A DNA stretch of 64,000 nt from Peteryoungia rhizophila (GCF_004912145.1 NZ_STGT01000002.1:977960-1041959); one strand, 5' to 3'; counted from the first letter of the stretch, positions 44,911 to 54,577 are shown. The notes: a model not told the origin generated them from the letters alone. Program-made: numbers and translations.

Positions 44911-45599
44911 CGCATTGGGATCCCTGCTTTGGGGAGCGCTTTCTGCAGGCGGTGGAGGCCTACCGAGCAGATCAGCGTCAGGAGAAGGAAGATAAGGCCC
45001 ACTAGCGTCAGTGGCACGAGATACTCGAATGTGCGTTCGCCGATCATGTTGGCGAGGCCCATCATTTCGAGAACCGTGACAACGGAGAGAACGGGTGTTT
45101 CCTTGATCATCGCAACCATATAATTGCCCATTGCCGGCACGATGCGCGGAATGGCCTGGGGGAGAATGATGTCGCGATAGGCTTGCATGCGTGTCAGATT
45201 GAGGGCTGTTGCAGCCTCCCATTGGCCGCGATGCACGGCCTCGATACCCCCGCGATAGACCTCGGACGTATAGGCCGCATACTGCAGACCAAGCGCAAGC
45301 GCGCCGGTGAGGAAGGCGGGCAGGACAATGCCGAACTCGGGCAGGACGTAGTAAAGAAAGAAGAGCTGCACCAGAAGCGGCGTATCGCGCAGAAACTCGA
45401 CAATGAATGCGGTCGCCCAGGAGATCGCCTTGACCCGGCTACGGCGCAGCAAGGCGAAGGCGAGACCAAGGGAGAGCGCGATTGCGAAACCGGCAGCCGC
45501 CGCCTTCAAAGTCACGGTCAGGCCGATCAGGATGATCGGAAGGATCGAGATCGTGTAGGTGATCCAGGTGGTCGTGTCCCATTCATATCCATACATCAT
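44907..45599 (-). CDS. ehuD: Ectoine/hydroxyectoine ABC transporter, permease EhuD
   Basis: The protein has 230 residues with about five membrane helices and the polar amino-acid permease pattern ([21 protein letters not shown], the [15 protein letters not shown] loop, [15 protein letters not shown]). It follows ehuC by 13 bases. Assignment to EhuD rather than EhuC is by order in the operon. Confidence 0.82.
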   Translation of the reverse strand: MMYGYEWDTTTWITYTISILPIILIGLTVTLKAAAAGFAIALSLGLAFALLRRSRVKAISWATAFIVEFLRDTPLLVQLFFLYYVLPEFGIVLPAFLTGALALGLQYAAYTSEVYRGGIEAVHRGQWEAATALNLTRMQAYRDIILPQAIPRIVPAMGNYMVAMIKETPVLSVVTVLEMMGLANMIGERTFEYLVPLTLVGLIFLLLTLICSVGLHRLQKALPKAGIPMR

Positions 45600-45612
45600 G
45601 ACGGCAGGATCC

Positions 45613-46278
45613 TCACGATTGGCCCGGACGGGGCAGGGCGTCGCCGCGTCGCACGAAGCGCTCGATAAGCTTGATTGCCATCATCAACACCAGCGACATC
45701 GCGAAATAGCAGAGGAGCGTGATCGAGTAGATGCTCGTGCTGTCGAGGGTCAGGTTGCGGATCGACTGGGCCGCGAATGTCAGATCCGCGATGGAAATGA
45801 GCGAGACGAGGGAGGAGAGCTTGAGGGTCTCGATGGCCAGATTGCCGAAAGCCGGCATCATCTCGACCACCGCCTGGGGCAGTGAAATCCGAAACAGCGT
45901 CTGGAAGCGATTGAAGTTCAGAGCGCGAGCGGCTTCAAGCTGCTGCTGGGAAACGGAGGAGAGCGCACCACGAACGATTTCCGCGCCATAGCCGCCCACA
46001 TGCGCGGCCAGCACCAGAATGCCTGTGGTGATCGGGTCGAAACTCAGTCCGACCAATGGCAGAGCATAATAGAACCAGAAAAGCTGAACGAAGAGCGAGG
46101 TGCCACGAAACACTTCCGTGTAGCAGAGCGCTAGGCCCGACAGAATGGGGCCGCCTTCGACGCGCAGGATGCCGAAGAAGAAGGCCAGGGCTGCTCCCAC
46201 GGCAATTGCCGCAAGCGTGATCGTCATCGTGACGGCCGCGCCTTTCCAGAGCATAGGCAGATAGGCTGTCCAATCCAT
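45613..46278 (-). CDS. ehuC: Ectoine/hydroxyectoine ABC transporter, permease EhuC
   Basis: The protein has 221 residues with the same permease architecture (FRGTSLFVQLFWFYYALPLVG, the LEAARALNFNRFQTL loop, LPQAVVEMMPAFGN). It is the first permease after the binding-protein gene, from which it is separated by a 13-bp stem-loop that may reduce its expression relative to ehuB. Confidence 0.82.
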   Translation of the reverse strand: MDWTAYLPMLWKGAAVTMTITLAAIAVGAALAFFFGILRVEGGPILSGLALCYTEVFRGTSLFVQLFWFYYALPLVGLSFDPITTGILVLAAHVGGYGAEIVRGALSSVSQQQLEAARALNFNRFQTLFRISLPQAVVEMMPAFGNLAIETLKLSSLVSLISIADLTFAAQSIRNLTLDSTSIYSITLLCYFAMSLVLMMAIKLIERFVRRGDALPRPGQS

Positions 46279-46305
46279 CTGTGAACTCTCCCGGTTTCAG
46301 GTTTT

Positions 46306-46333
46306 ATGGCGCCCGGTCAGGACCGGGCGCCAT
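46306..46333. other. Stem-loop between ehuB and ehuC
   Basis: ATGGCGCCCGGTC and GACCGGGCGCCAT form a perfect 13-bp inverted repeat separated by two bases, beginning 6 bases past the ehuB stop. There is no T-run on the operon strand. Likely role is message stabilisation and differential expression of the binding protein. Confidence 0.65.
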
Positions 46334-46339
46334 CTACCG

Positions 46340-47191
46340 TTATTTGCCGGCGCAAAGATCGGCCACGTTCTTTTCCGCAGCTGCCGCGATGCTCGCTTCG
46401 GAAACGCCATATTTTGCAAGGATCGCCTTGTACTCATCCGTCTTGCGGAACTCGACGAGGGCAGCGTTGAAGGCGTCGCGCAATTCCTGGTCTTCCGGCC
46501 GGAATGCAAAGCCACCGTAATTGCGAACCGGCGCATCATTGACGATCGGGTCTTCGAAGGGAGCGACCTGTTCGACATTCGCCTGATCCTTGGCGAGCTC
46601 CGATACGGTCAGCTCCGTGGCGGCATAGGCGTCCACTCGGCTTTCCACCGTCGGAATTGCGTCGGCATTCGCCGGAATGAAGACGATCTGGTCGTCTTTG
46701 ACCCCCACAGCCCGAAGGAAGTCGACATTGTTCGCGCCCGACACGACGGCGACCTTCAGCGACGGGTCCTTGGCGATGTCGGCATAGGTGGTCAGGCCCT
46801 TCGGGTTCCCCTTTTTCACCAGGAGACCTTCGCCATAGGACGAGTTCGGTTCGGTAAACGAGACCTGCTGGCAGCGCTCAGGCGAAATGTTCTGTTCGGC
46901 CGCAGCGAAGTCGAACCGGCGGGCCTTGAGCCCGGGGATCAGCGTGCCGAAGGGCGTCACCGTCCAGTTGACCTCTTCAATCCCGATTTGTTTCAATACG
47001 GCGTTTGCAACATCCGGGCCGATGCCGGCGGAGGTGCCGTCAGGCTGCATGTAGGAATAGGGCACTTCATTGGCGGTGGCTGCACGGATGTAGCCCTGCT
47101 CCTTGACCTCTTCGAGGGTGAGGGCACCGGCAGATGTAAGGGACATGATCAGGGCGAGGGCGGAAAGCCCGGTGATCTTGGTGATGTGCAT
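46340..47191 (-). CDS. ehuB: Ectoine/hydroxyectoine-binding protein EhuB
   Basis: The protein has 283 residues with a signal peptide to about residue 23 and the EhuB pattern NEVPYSYMQPDG, AGIGPDVANAVLKQIGIEEV, PFGTLIPGLKARRFDF and ISPERCQQVSFTEPN. The Tyr/Phe residues in these segments line the ectoine cage of EhuB. It delivers ectoine and hydroxyectoine to EhuCD. Location directly after eutE in an operon with all hydrolysis genes supports the specific name. Confidence 0.86.
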   Translation of the reverse strand: MHITKITGLSALALIMSLTSAGALTLEEVKEQGYIRAATANEVPYSYMQPDGTSAGIGPDVANAVLKQIGIEEVNWTVTPFGTLIPGLKARRFDFAAAEQNISPERCQQVSFTEPNSSYGEGLLVKKGNPKGLTTYADIAKDPSLKVAVVSGANNVDFLRAVGVKDDQIVFIPANADAIPTVESRVDAYAATELTVSELAKDQANVEQVAPFEDPIVNDAPVRNYGGFAFRPEDQELRDAFNAALVEFRKTDEYKAILAKYGVSEASIAAAAEKNVADLCAGK

Positions 47192-47247
47192 GTGAATTCT
47201 CCTCTGGTTTTGTGTTTTTGCTTGGCCGTTTCGGGTCTTGTGCCGTC

Positions 47248-48267
47248 TTACCGGCCAGGTTCTCCCGTAACCGTAGCGATTACGGAAAGGCAGTCGCCGG
47301 CCTTGATCAGGCCGGGAACGTGACGTGCCGCAAGCACGCCATCCATGGCGGCTCGATAGTCGAACGGCGCGATGCCGGTCTTGCCCACGGGATAGACGCG
47401 GGCAATGGTTTCGCCGGTTCTGAGGATCTCGCCGAGGTCCCGCACAAAGGCGACGAGGCCGTCATCCTCTGCAAATGTGAAGCAGTCGCTTGACGGCATA
47501 TCCAGCCACTGGGTGGACTGCACATCTGGCGCGCCGGGCAATATCCCCGCGTGGCGCAAAAGGTTGAGGATGCCTTTGCGGGCAATCTGGATCGAGGCGG
47601 CACTTGCCGTGCCCGCACCGCCGAGCTCCGTGGTGACGAATACCTTGCCCATGTCCTCGACGATCGTGTCCAGCATCCCGACTGCATCGATTTCCAGCAT
47701 CTTCATCGAGTAGGGGGCGGCAAAAGCCGCCACGGCGTCGAAACAACGCGCCTCCTGGGTTTTGTCGGGCAGCTCATGTGCTGCGGCGTATGGCAGAAAG
47801 TCGAGCGTCTTGCCGCCCGAATGGAAATCAAGGACGACGTCGGCGAGAGGCGCCAGATAGCGGGTCACGTAGTCGGCGATCTTTTCCGTCACCGAACCGT
47901 CCGGGCGTCCTGGAAAGCTGCGATTGAGATTTCCCCGATCGATCGGAGAGGTTCGTGTGCCGGCGCGAAACGCGGGATAATTCAGCGCCGGAACGATGAT
48001 GATACGTCCGCTCACATCAGCCGGATCCAGCGTCTGTGCCAATTCGAAGAGGGCCGCCGGTCCTTCATATTCGTCACCGTGATTTGCTCCGGTGAGAAGG
48101 GCGGTCGGTCCTTCCCCTTTGGCAATGACGCAGATCGGGATCATCACCGAACCCCAGGCGCTGTCGTCGCGGCTGTAAGGCAGACGCAGATGACCGTGCT
48201 GTACACCCTTGGCGTCGAAATCGACAGAAGGGGTGATCGGCGAGGGGCGGGGCAGGCTGGTCAACAT
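47248..48267 (-). CDS. eutE: N-acetyl-L-2,4-diaminobutyrate deacetylase (EutE/DoeB)
   Basis: The protein has 339 residues of the succinylglutamate desuccinylase/aspartoacylase family. Zinc ligands are in TGANHGDEYEG and VLDFHSGG; the Arg/Asn pair of the substrate site is in RGNLNRSFPG. It removes acetate from N-alpha-acetyl-diaminobutyrate formed by EutD, with which it has been reported to form a complex. It starts 3 bases after eutD ends. Confidence 0.87.
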   Translation of the reverse strand: MLTSLPRPSPITPSVDFDAKGVQHGHLRLPYSRDDSAWGSVMIPICVIAKGEGPTALLTGANHGDEYEGPAALFELAQTLDPADVSGRIIIVPALNYPAFRAGTRTSPIDRGNLNRSFPGRPDGSVTEKIADYVTRYLAPLADVVLDFHSGGKTLDFLPYAAAHELPDKTQEARCFDAVAAFAAPYSMKMLEIDAVGMLDTIVEDMGKVFVTTELGGAGTASAASIQIARKGILNLLRHAGILPGAPDVQSTQWLDMPSSDCFTFAEDDGLVAFVRDLGEILRTGETIARVYPVGKTGIAPFDYRAAMDGVLAARHVPGLIKAGDCLSVIATVTGEPGR

Positions 48268-48270
48268 GGT

Positions 48271-49449
48271 TCAGCCCTTCACGAACAGCTGGCGCGGAAC
48301 ATTCGAAAGACATTCGACACCGGTTTCGGTGATTGCGATGCTTTCCGTGATTTCGAGCCCCATGTCTTCGAGCCACAGCCCCGTCATGAAATGGAAGGTC
48401 ATTCCGGGTTTGAGCTCGGCCCTATCGCCGGGGCGCAGGCTCATCGTGCGCTCGCCCCAATCCGGCGGGTAGGAAAGACCGATGGGATAGCCGGTGCGGT
48501 TGTCCTTGATGATCCCGTATTTCTTGAGGACAGCAAAGAAGGCGTTGGCGATGTCTTCGCAGGTATTGCCTGGTCTGGCGGCCGCCAGTCCCGCCTCCAT
48601 GCCTTCGAGCGTCGCCTTTTCGGCATCGAGAAAGGCCTGCGTGGGCTTGCCCAGGAAGACGGTCCGCGAGAGCGGGCAATGGTAGCGTTTGTAGGCGCCG
48701 GCGATCTCGAAGAAGGTCCCTTCTCCAAGCCGCATGGGTTTGTCATCCCATGTCAGATGGGGCGCGGAAGCATCTGCGCCGGACGGCAGCAGCGGCACGA
48801 TCGCAGGATAATCGCCGCCGAACTCCGATGTGCCGCGAATGCCGGCGTCATAGATCTCGGCAACCAGGTCGCACTTGCGCATGCCGGGCTCGACGACATC
48901 GACGATGCGCTTATGCATCAGTTCGACGATCTTGCCGGCCTTGCGCATGTAGTCGAGTTCGGTCGGGCTCTTGATGGAGCGCTGCCAGTTGACGAGACCT
49001 GCTGCATCCTTGAAGCGGGCATTGGGCAGATGCTTTTGCAGTGAGGCGAAGGCCGCTGCCGAAAAGTAGTAATTGTCCATCTCGACGCCGACCGTGAGGC
49101 GTGACCAATTGCGCTCGTCGATGATCTGCGACAGCAGATCCATCGGGTGGCGCTCGGTCGACTGCACGTAGTGATCCGGGTAGCCGATGATATTGGCCTG
49201 GTCGAGATAGGCGGTACGCTTGGCGCCATTGGCGTCCTGCTTGCGACCATACCAGATCGGTTCGCCGCTGGGGGTCACCAGCACGCATTGATGCACATAG
49301 AAGGACCAGCCGTCATATCCCGTCAGCCAATGCATGTTGGATGGGTCGGTGACGATCAGCAGATCGATGCCCGCAGCCTCCATGGCGAGACGGGTCTTGG
49401 AAAGGCGCTCGGCGTATTCCTCGCGCGTAAAGTTCAGTGTCACGCTCAC
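48271..49449 (-). CDS. eutD: Ectoine hydrolase (EutD/DoeA), M24 family
   Basis: The protein has 392 residues from a GTG that overlaps the eutC stop (GTGA); the frame is open far upstream but that part overlaps eutC in another frame. The M24 creatinase/prolidase fold has an N-terminal domain (MHWLTGYDGWSFYVHQ) and a pita-bread domain with FFEIAGAYKRYHCPLSRT and HFMTGLWLED. It opens the ectoine ring to acetyl-diaminobutyrate in the cytoplasm. The length is standard for DoeA. Confidence 0.87.
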   Translation of the reverse strand: MSVTLNFTREEYAERLSKTRLAMEAAGIDLLIVTDPSNMHWLTGYDGWSFYVHQCVLVTPSGEPIWYGRKQDANGAKRTAYLDQANIIGYPDHYVQSTERHPMDLLSQIIDERNWSRLTVGVEMDNYYFSAAAFASLQKHLPNARFKDAAGLVNWQRSIKSPTELDYMRKAGKIVELMHKRIVDVVEPGMRKCDLVAEIYDAGIRGTSEFGGDYPAIVPLLPSGADASAPHLTWDDKPMRLGEGTFFEIAGAYKRYHCPLSRTVFLGKPTQAFLDAEKATLEGMEAGLAAARPGNTCEDIANAFFAVLKKYGIIKDNRTGYPIGLSYPPDWGERTMSLRPGDRAELKPGMTFHFMTGLWLEDMGLEITESIAITETGVECLSNVPRQLFVKG

Positions 49450-50459
49450 GCTGCGTCTCCCTTGTCTATTTTGTTGTCGATTGTCTGTCCGCTGCCGGCG
49501 TCGCGCGCCCGGCTGACGGCAAGATTGGCAATGGCGGTGTCCTGCACGCCCGTGCCCGTCAGGTCCGCGAAGGTGATTTCTTCGGCGCTCGTTCTGCCTG
49601 GCGCCTTGCCGGCAACGACCGCTCCGAGTTCGTCGAAATGCCGGTCTTCCGCAACCGCTCCGGTCTTGATGGCGTGATGCAACTCGCCGAGAACACGTGT
49701 CTGGGTGATGCGATCGGCGATGTATCTGGCCTTGGCGAAAACGGCTGGATCGATTTCGTTCTTGTGTTCGGCATCGGATCCCATCGCCGTCAGATGCTGG
49801 CCGGGTTCCAGCCATTCGGCCATCAGGACCGGCTTTTCGGCAGGTGTCGTTGTGACGATGATATCGGCATTGCGGACGGCCTCCCGAGGGTCCGCCACGG
49901 CAGCCACGTCGATTCCATGCCTGCTGGTGAAATCGGCAGCGAGCTTGCGCGCTTTCGCATGATTGCGTGCCCAGATACGCGCCGACGTCAGCGGGCGAAC
50001 CAGCATCAGTGCCTGAAGCTGCAGCTGCGCCTGCATGCCTGCACCAAAAACCGCGGCGACGGAGGCGTCTGGACGCGAAAGATGACGGGCGGCAACCGCT
50101 CCAGCCGCGGCCGTGCGCACATCCGTGAGATAGCCATTGTCGAGCAAAAGCGCCTCGACCAATCCTGTTTTCGCGCTGAAGAGGATCATCAACCCGTTGA
50201 GGCTTGGCAGACCGAGCTTGGGATTGTCGAAGAAGCCGGGGCTGACCTTGATCGCAAAGCCGTCGAAACCCGGCACATAGGCCGTCTTGACGTCGACCTC
50301 GCCGCGAAACTGGGGAATGTCGAGCCGCAAGATCGGGGGCATGGCCACGGCCTGGGTGGCCAGCGCCGCAAATGCACGTTCGATGCAATCGACCGCGGAC
50401 ACGTCCAGTTGGACGACTGCTCGCAGGTCACTTTCCGTCAGGATCGTGATGCGGCTCAT
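49446..50459 (-). CDS. eutC: Ectoine utilisation protein EutC (ornithine cyclodeaminase family)
   Basis: The protein has 337 residues from the ATG at 50459, overlapping eutB by 4 bases. Ornithine cyclodeaminase/mu-crystallin features: VKVS-type Lys in FAIKVSPGFFDN, the Rossmann segment AAVFGAGMQAQLQLQAL and DRITQTRVLGELHHA. Together with EutB it is thought to process hydroxyectoine-derived intermediates. The usual third partner EutA is not encoded nearby. Confidence 0.84.
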   Translation of the reverse strand: MSRITILTESDLRAVVQLDVSAVDCIERAFAALATQAVAMPPILRLDIPQFRGEVDVKTAYVPGFDGFAIKVSPGFFDNPKLGLPSLNGLMILFSAKTGLVEALLLDNGYLTDVRTAAAGAVAARHLSRPDASVAAVFGAGMQAQLQLQALMLVRPLTSARIWARNHAKARKLAADFTSRHGIDVAAVADPREAVRNADIIVTTTPAEKPVLMAEWLEPGQHLTAMGSDAEHKNEIDPAVFAKARYIADRITQTRVLGELHHAIKTGAVAEDRHFDELGAVVAGKAPGRTSAEEITFADLTGTGVQDTAIANLAVSRARDAGSGQTIDNKIDKGDAA

Positions 50460-51475
50460 GCGTCTGCTCCCTCTGTGATTCTCCGGTGGAGCTTCGGATC
50501 GATGTTGCCGCCCGATACGATGACCGCAGTGGGCCCGCATAGCTCGATCTTCCTGGCCAGAATGGCGGCAATGCCGACCGCTCCGGCGCCCTCGACCGTC
50601 TCGCCTTCCTCGCGCCAGGCGTGGCGGATGCCTTCGGCAATCTCGCTCTCGCTCAAAAGAATGACGTCATCGAGTAGGGTGCTGCAGAGCGCGAAAGTGA
50701 CGCGGTTCGAGAGACCGACGCCGCCGCCCAGGGAATCGGCCAGAGTTTCCTCTTCGCGGACTGCCACAGGTCGTCCGGCAGCGATCGACGCATGCATGGC
50801 GGCTCCCCGTTCCATGGAGATGCCGACGAGGCGTGCCTGAGGACGCAAGGCCTTGACGGCGACGGAAATGCCGCCAGCCAGGCCGCCACCGGACAGGGGA
50901 ACCAGCACTGTCGCAAGATCCGGGATGTCTTTTAGGATTTCGAGGCCGATCGTTCCTTGACCGGCGACGACATCCACGTTGTCGAAAGGCGGGATCGCCG
51001 TCAGGCCGCGGGCCTCGACCAGTCGTTCGACCTCCTCCTGGGCATCATCCTGCGAGACGCCGACAATGCGGACTTCAGCATCGAGTGCGCGGATGGCGTT
51101 GACCTTGTTGGCAGGAACGAGCGACGACATGCAGACAATGGCTGGCACGCCAAGTTCGCGTGCCGCATAGGCCACCGCCCGCCCGTGGTTTCCCGTGGAC
51201 GCCGTGACAAGCCCGCGTCGGCGCTGAGCATCGTCGAGCGACAGGATGGCATTCATCGCCCCGCGCAGCTTGAAGGCGCCGATGGGCTGGTGGGTTTCGA
51301 GCTTCAGATGAACCGAATGGCCGGTGTGGTCAGACAGCGAGCTGGAACGAACGAAGGGTGTTCGCGCAATGTGGCCGTTTATCCTAGCCGACGCGCCTTC
51401 GATGTCCGCCAGAGTGACTGGCAGAATGGAAGTGTAGGCCGATCGGTGGACGGTTTCGCTCTCCATGATTGTCAT
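50456..51475 (-). CDS. eutB: Hydroxyectoine utilisation dehydratase EutB (threonine dehydratase-like)
   Basis: The protein has 339 residues of PLP fold type II. The Schiff-base Lys is in PIGAFKLRGAMNA, the phosphate loop is PLSGGGLAGG and STGNHGRAV binds substrate. No C-terminal ACT regulatory domain is present, in contrast to biosynthetic IlvA. It starts the eut-ehu operon, 68 bases after enuR. No clear Shine-Dalgarno precedes the ATG; an in-frame ATG lies 9 bases later. Confidence 0.85.
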   Translation of the reverse strand: MTIMESETVHRSAYTSILPVTLADIEGASARINGHIARTPFVRSSSLSDHTGHSVHLKLETHQPIGAFKLRGAMNAILSLDDAQRRRGLVTASTGNHGRAVAYAARELGVPAIVCMSSLVPANKVNAIRALDAEVRIVGVSQDDAQEEVERLVEARGLTAIPPFDNVDVVAGQGTIGLEILKDIPDLATVLVPLSGGGLAGGISVAVKALRPQARLVGISMERGAAMHASIAAGRPVAVREEETLADSLGGGVGLSNRVTFALCSTLLDDVILLSESEIAEGIRHAWREEGETVEGAGAVGIAAILARKIELCGPTAVIVSGGNIDPKLHRRITEGADA

Positions 51476-51514
51476 GTTGAGAGCGAAAGAAAATCATGTC
51501 AATTATTATATTGT

Positions 51515-51529
51515 AATGATTCAATGATT
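51515..51529. promoter_or_regulatory. Direct repeats upstream of eutB
   Basis: AATGATT occurs twice with an 8-base period (51515-51521 and 51523-51529) inside an AT-rich stretch between enuR and eutB. Direct repeats are usual for MocR/GntR regulators, so this may be the EnuR site. It also overlaps the probable eutB promoter. Confidence 0.4.
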
Positions 51530-51543
51530 GTAGATGTGTCGCG

Positions 51544-53025
51544 TCAACCGATCGATCCTATGGCGTAGACCGGAGGCAACTGCTCGAATGCCTCGCGTAC
51601 GATGGTCAGTGCCTTTGCAAGGCTGGACTGGTTCAGGCGTCCACCCAGACAAATGCGAATACCGCCGCCATGGCCCGGTCCGGCGATGAAAGGCTCGGAC
51701 GGTGTGACGGCAACATTCTGGTTGGCAAGCGCGCGCACGAGACTGTCCTCAGTCCAGTGGGGAGGAACCCTGAGCCAGGCGCAGAGCGAGAGCGGGTGGC
51801 TGGAGGCAATATGATCTCCCAGGATGTCTACGGCCACTTGCTGGCGCTTTCGCGCTTCTTCGCGCTGGATGGCGACCAGTTGCCGCGCCGTGCCATTCTC
51901 AACCCAGCGTGTTGCAATTTCACCCGCCAGATAGGTGCCACTCCAGCTCGTGACACGCAGAATGGAGGCCGCCCGAATGGAATAGGAGCGCGGCACGACG
52001 AGGTAACCGACGCGCAGCCCGGTCAGGACGGTCTTTGTGAAGCTGGTGACGAAGAAGCCGAGATCGGGAATCATGTCGCAGATCGATGGCAGGTCCTCCT
52101 CGATCATCGGCCGATAGACTTCGTCTTCGATAACAAAGACGCCGTATTGCTCGGCGATTGCTGCGATTTCGCGCCGGCGCGCTGCACCGGCCACGTGGCC
52201 GGTTGGGTTGTTCAGTGTCGGGATCAGGACCAGTGCGCGCACGCCGCCGCCCGAACAGGCGGCCGCGAGCGCCTCCGGCAAGATGCCTTCGTCGTCTGTC
52301 GGCAAGCCTTTGAGACTGAATCCGAGGACGTTCGAAAGTCCAATGATGCCATGATCGGTCAGGTTCTCGCACAGGATGACGTCGCCGGGACGAACGATGC
52401 AGCTCAACGCCAGAAAGATGCCGTGGGCCGCTCCGTTGGTGATGAGGATGCGTTCGGCCGTCGCATCGACGTTCAAAGTTCGCAGCCAGTCGCGTGCCGT
52501 TTCCCGATGACGCTCAAGGCCAGCAATCGGGCGGCAAGGCCTCATGAAACTAGCATTGTCACCCTCCGAGAGCTCCCGAAGTATGTCGCGGGAGGCGTTT
52601 TCGTGCACGTCAAGATAAACGCCCCGAACTATCGAAAGATCGAGCACCTCATTGACGCTGTGATCGAGCATCATGCGACCCGCCCGATCCGTCACGCGCG
52701 CCTTGACGAAGGTGCCGCGTCCAATCTCGCCGCTCAGATAGCCGAGACGTTCCGCCTCCTTGTAGGACAGGCTGACGGTCTGGACAGAAAGGCCGAGGTC
52801 GCGCGCCAGATCCCGATGCGTCGGCATTCGGTCCATGGGTTTGAGGATGCCTGCGTCGATATCCGCTATGATCCGCTCTGTCAGTGCGGCATGCTTGGTC
52901 TCACCCTTCAGCTTGGCGAGCTGCGGTCGCCAGACCACGGGTTTGGCGACGGTCATCGGTTCGCGGGCAAAAGGATTGTATTGTTCGCGCATGAAATTGT
53001 CTCGATCGAGCGACGTGAATTTCAT
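51544..53025 (-). CDS. enuR: EnuR, MocR/GntR-type regulator of ectoine catabolism
   Basis: The protein has 493 residues from the ATG at 53025; the ATG at 52992 (482 residues) is equally possible. The N-terminal GntR winged helix is at about 60-125 (RMPTHRDLARDLGLSVQTVS). A PLP-dependent aminotransferase-like domain follows, with the Lys in VTSFTKTVLTGLRVGYL. EnuR uses PLP to sense ectoine intermediates (diaminobutyrate and acetyl-diaminobutyrate) and controls the eut genes. Position directly ahead of eutB supports the assignment. Confidence 0.85.
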   Translation of the reverse strand: MKFTSLDRDNFMREQYNPFAREPMTVAKPVVWRPQLAKLKGETKHAALTERIIADIDAGILKPMDRMPTHRDLARDLGLSVQTVSLSYKEAERLGYLSGEIGRGTFVKARVTDRAGRMMLDHSVNEVLDLSIVRGVYLDVHENASRDILRELSEGDNASFMRPCRPIAGLERHRETARDWLRTLNVDATAERILITNGAAHGIFLALSCIVRPGDVILCENLTDHGIIGLSNVLGFSLKGLPTDDEGILPEALAAACSGGGVRALVLIPTLNNPTGHVAGAARRREIAAIAEQYGVFVIEDEVYRPMIEEDLPSICDMIPDLGFFVTSFTKTVLTGLRVGYLVVPRSYSIRAASILRVTSWSGTYLAGEIATRWVENGTARQLVAIQREEARKRQQVAVDILGDHIASSHPLSLCAWLRVPPHWTEDSLVRALANQNVAVTPSEPFIAGPGHGGGIRICLGGRLNQSSLAKALTIVREAFEQLPPVYAIGSIG

Positions 53026-53066
53026 GACATTATGCACGCTCACTTCAAAAAATGAAGCGATATGCA

Positions 53067-53095
53067 ATCTGAGGCGTGATCGCCTCAGATTTTTT
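53067..53095 (+). terminator. Terminator-like hairpin in enuR leader, plus-strand orientation
   Basis: ATCTGAGGCG and CGCCTCAGAT form a 10-bp perfect stem with a TGAT loop, followed by a T-run on the plus strand. All genes here are on the minus strand, where the stem is preceded by the A-run, so it would stop antisense transcription or act as a leader hairpin for enuR. Confidence 0.6.
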
Positions 53096-53159
53096 CGTCG
53101 TCCTGCAGCTTTGGTTGCGTGCGACGCCGTCGGCGACGGGCGTTTCGCCGGGTCGCGCG

Positions 53160-54563
53160 TCAGATCCTTTCGCCGGCCTGTACCAGTTCATCCATGACGG
53201 ATCGCACGGCGGATTCGGCAATGGCGACGATTTCGTCGATCTCTTCCTTCGTCGTGACGAGGGGAGGGGCAAAACCCAGAATGTCGCCATGCGGCATCGC
53301 TCGTGCAATCAGCCCTCGGCTGCGGGCAGCCTTCGAGACACGCGCGCCGACGGACAGCGAAGGGTCAAAACGAGTCTTGTGTTCCCGATCCGACACGAAC
53401 TCGATGGCGCCCATCAGGCCGACACCGCGAACCTCGCCAACAATGGGAAGCTGCGCAAACTTCTCCTTCAGCTGCGCCTGGAAATAGGCGCCGACCTTGC
53501 GGGCATTGCCCGGCAGATCTTCCTTTTCGACGATGTCGAGAACCGCATTGGCGGCTGCCGCGCCGATCGGGTGACCCGAATAAGTATAGCCGTGTGAAAA
53601 GGCGCCGACGCGATCGGCCCCGTCTTCCATGACCTTGTAGACTTTTTCGCCGACGATTGCGCCCGAGAGAGGGAAGTAGGCGGAGGTGAGGCCCTTGGCC
53701 ACTGTGATCAGATCGGGTTCGATGCCGTAATGCTGCGATCCGAACATCGAGCCGGTCCGGCCGAACCCGGTGATGACTTCGTCAGCAATCAGAAGGATGT
53801 CGTATTTCCGCAGAACCTTTTGAACCTCCTCCCAATAACCCTCAGGTGGCGGCGTGATGCCGCCCGTTCCAAGAACGGGCTCAGCGATGAAGGCGCCGAC
53901 CGTTTCGGGATCTTCACGCAGGATGAGAGCTTCGAGTTCACCCGCGCGACGGATCGAGAATTCGAGCTCTGTTTCCCCGGCTTCAGCGCCCCAATAATGA
54001 TGCGGGACGCCGGTATGGAGGATGCCCGCGCGCGGCAGGTCCATGTGGTCGTGATAGAAACTCATCCCGGTCATGGATCCCGACACGATGCTGCACCCGT
54101 GGTAACCGCGCTCCCGGGAAATGATCTTCTTCTTGTTCGGCTTGCCGCGCAGATTGTTGTAGTACCAGACCAGCTTGGCCTGCGTCTCGTTCGCATCGGA
54201 ACCCGACATGCCGTAGAAGACCTTGCTCATCTTGCCCGGTGCCATCCTGACAAGGCGGTCAGAGAGGATGGCAAGCTCATCGGTCGTGTGGGCGGCATAG
54301 GAGTGATAGTAGGCGAGGCGATGGGCCTGTCGGGAAATCGCTTCCGCGACCTCGGTCCTGCCATAGCCGACATTGACGCAATACAGGCCCGCAAAGCCGT
54401 CGATCAACTGGTTTCCATGCGCATCCTGAATGCGGATACCCTTGCCGGTCTCGACGATCGTGGGATCGCCCATCTTGCCGCTGGCAAAATCCTTGAGATG
54501 CGTGAAGGGGTGGAGGACCGAATTGCGATCCATCTCGGCGATCTGGTTCAGATTGGCATTCAT
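53160..54563 (-). CDS. doeD: Class III aminotransferase for diaminobutyrate (DoeD/Atf)
   Basis: The protein has 467 residues from the ATG at 54563, with an AAGGA site upstream. It is a PLP class III transaminase: GMSGSDANETQAKL, ERGYHGCS, the Asp in LLIADEVITGFGRTG and the Schiff-base Lys in TVAKGLTSAY. It moves the 4-amino group of L-2,4-diaminobutyrate to give aspartate semialdehyde. It is in an operon with the dehydrogenase gene (14 bases apart). Similar to taurine/putrescine-pyruvate transaminases, but the context favours ectoine breakdown. Confidence 0.83.
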   Translation of the reverse strand: MNANLNQIAEMDRNSVLHPFTHLKDFASGKMGDPTIVETGKGIRIQDAHGNQLIDGFAGLYCVNVGYGRTEVAEAISRQAHRLAYYHSYAAHTTDELAILSDRLVRMAPGKMSKVFYGMSGSDANETQAKLVWYYNNLRGKPNKKKIISRERGYHGCSIVSGSMTGMSFYHDHMDLPRAGILHTGVPHHYWGAEAGETELEFSIRRAGELEALILREDPETVGAFIAEPVLGTGGITPPPEGYWEEVQKVLRKYDILLIADEVITGFGRTGSMFGSQHYGIEPDLITVAKGLTSAYFPLSGAIVGEKVYKVMEDGADRVGAFSHGYTYSGHPIGAAAANAVLDIVEKEDLPGNARKVGAYFQAQLKEKFAQLPIVGEVRGVGLMGAIEFVSDREHKTRFDPSLSVGARVSKAARSRGLIARAMPHGDILGFAPPLVTTKEEIDEIVAIAESAVRSVMDELVQAGERI

Positions 54564-54577
54564 TGGGTCAAATCCTT

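Noticed and set aside
48271..50388. 705-codon open frame spanning eutD and most of eutC
   Set aside because: The M24 domain begins at the GTG at 49449; the extension is an out-of-frame reading of eutC.
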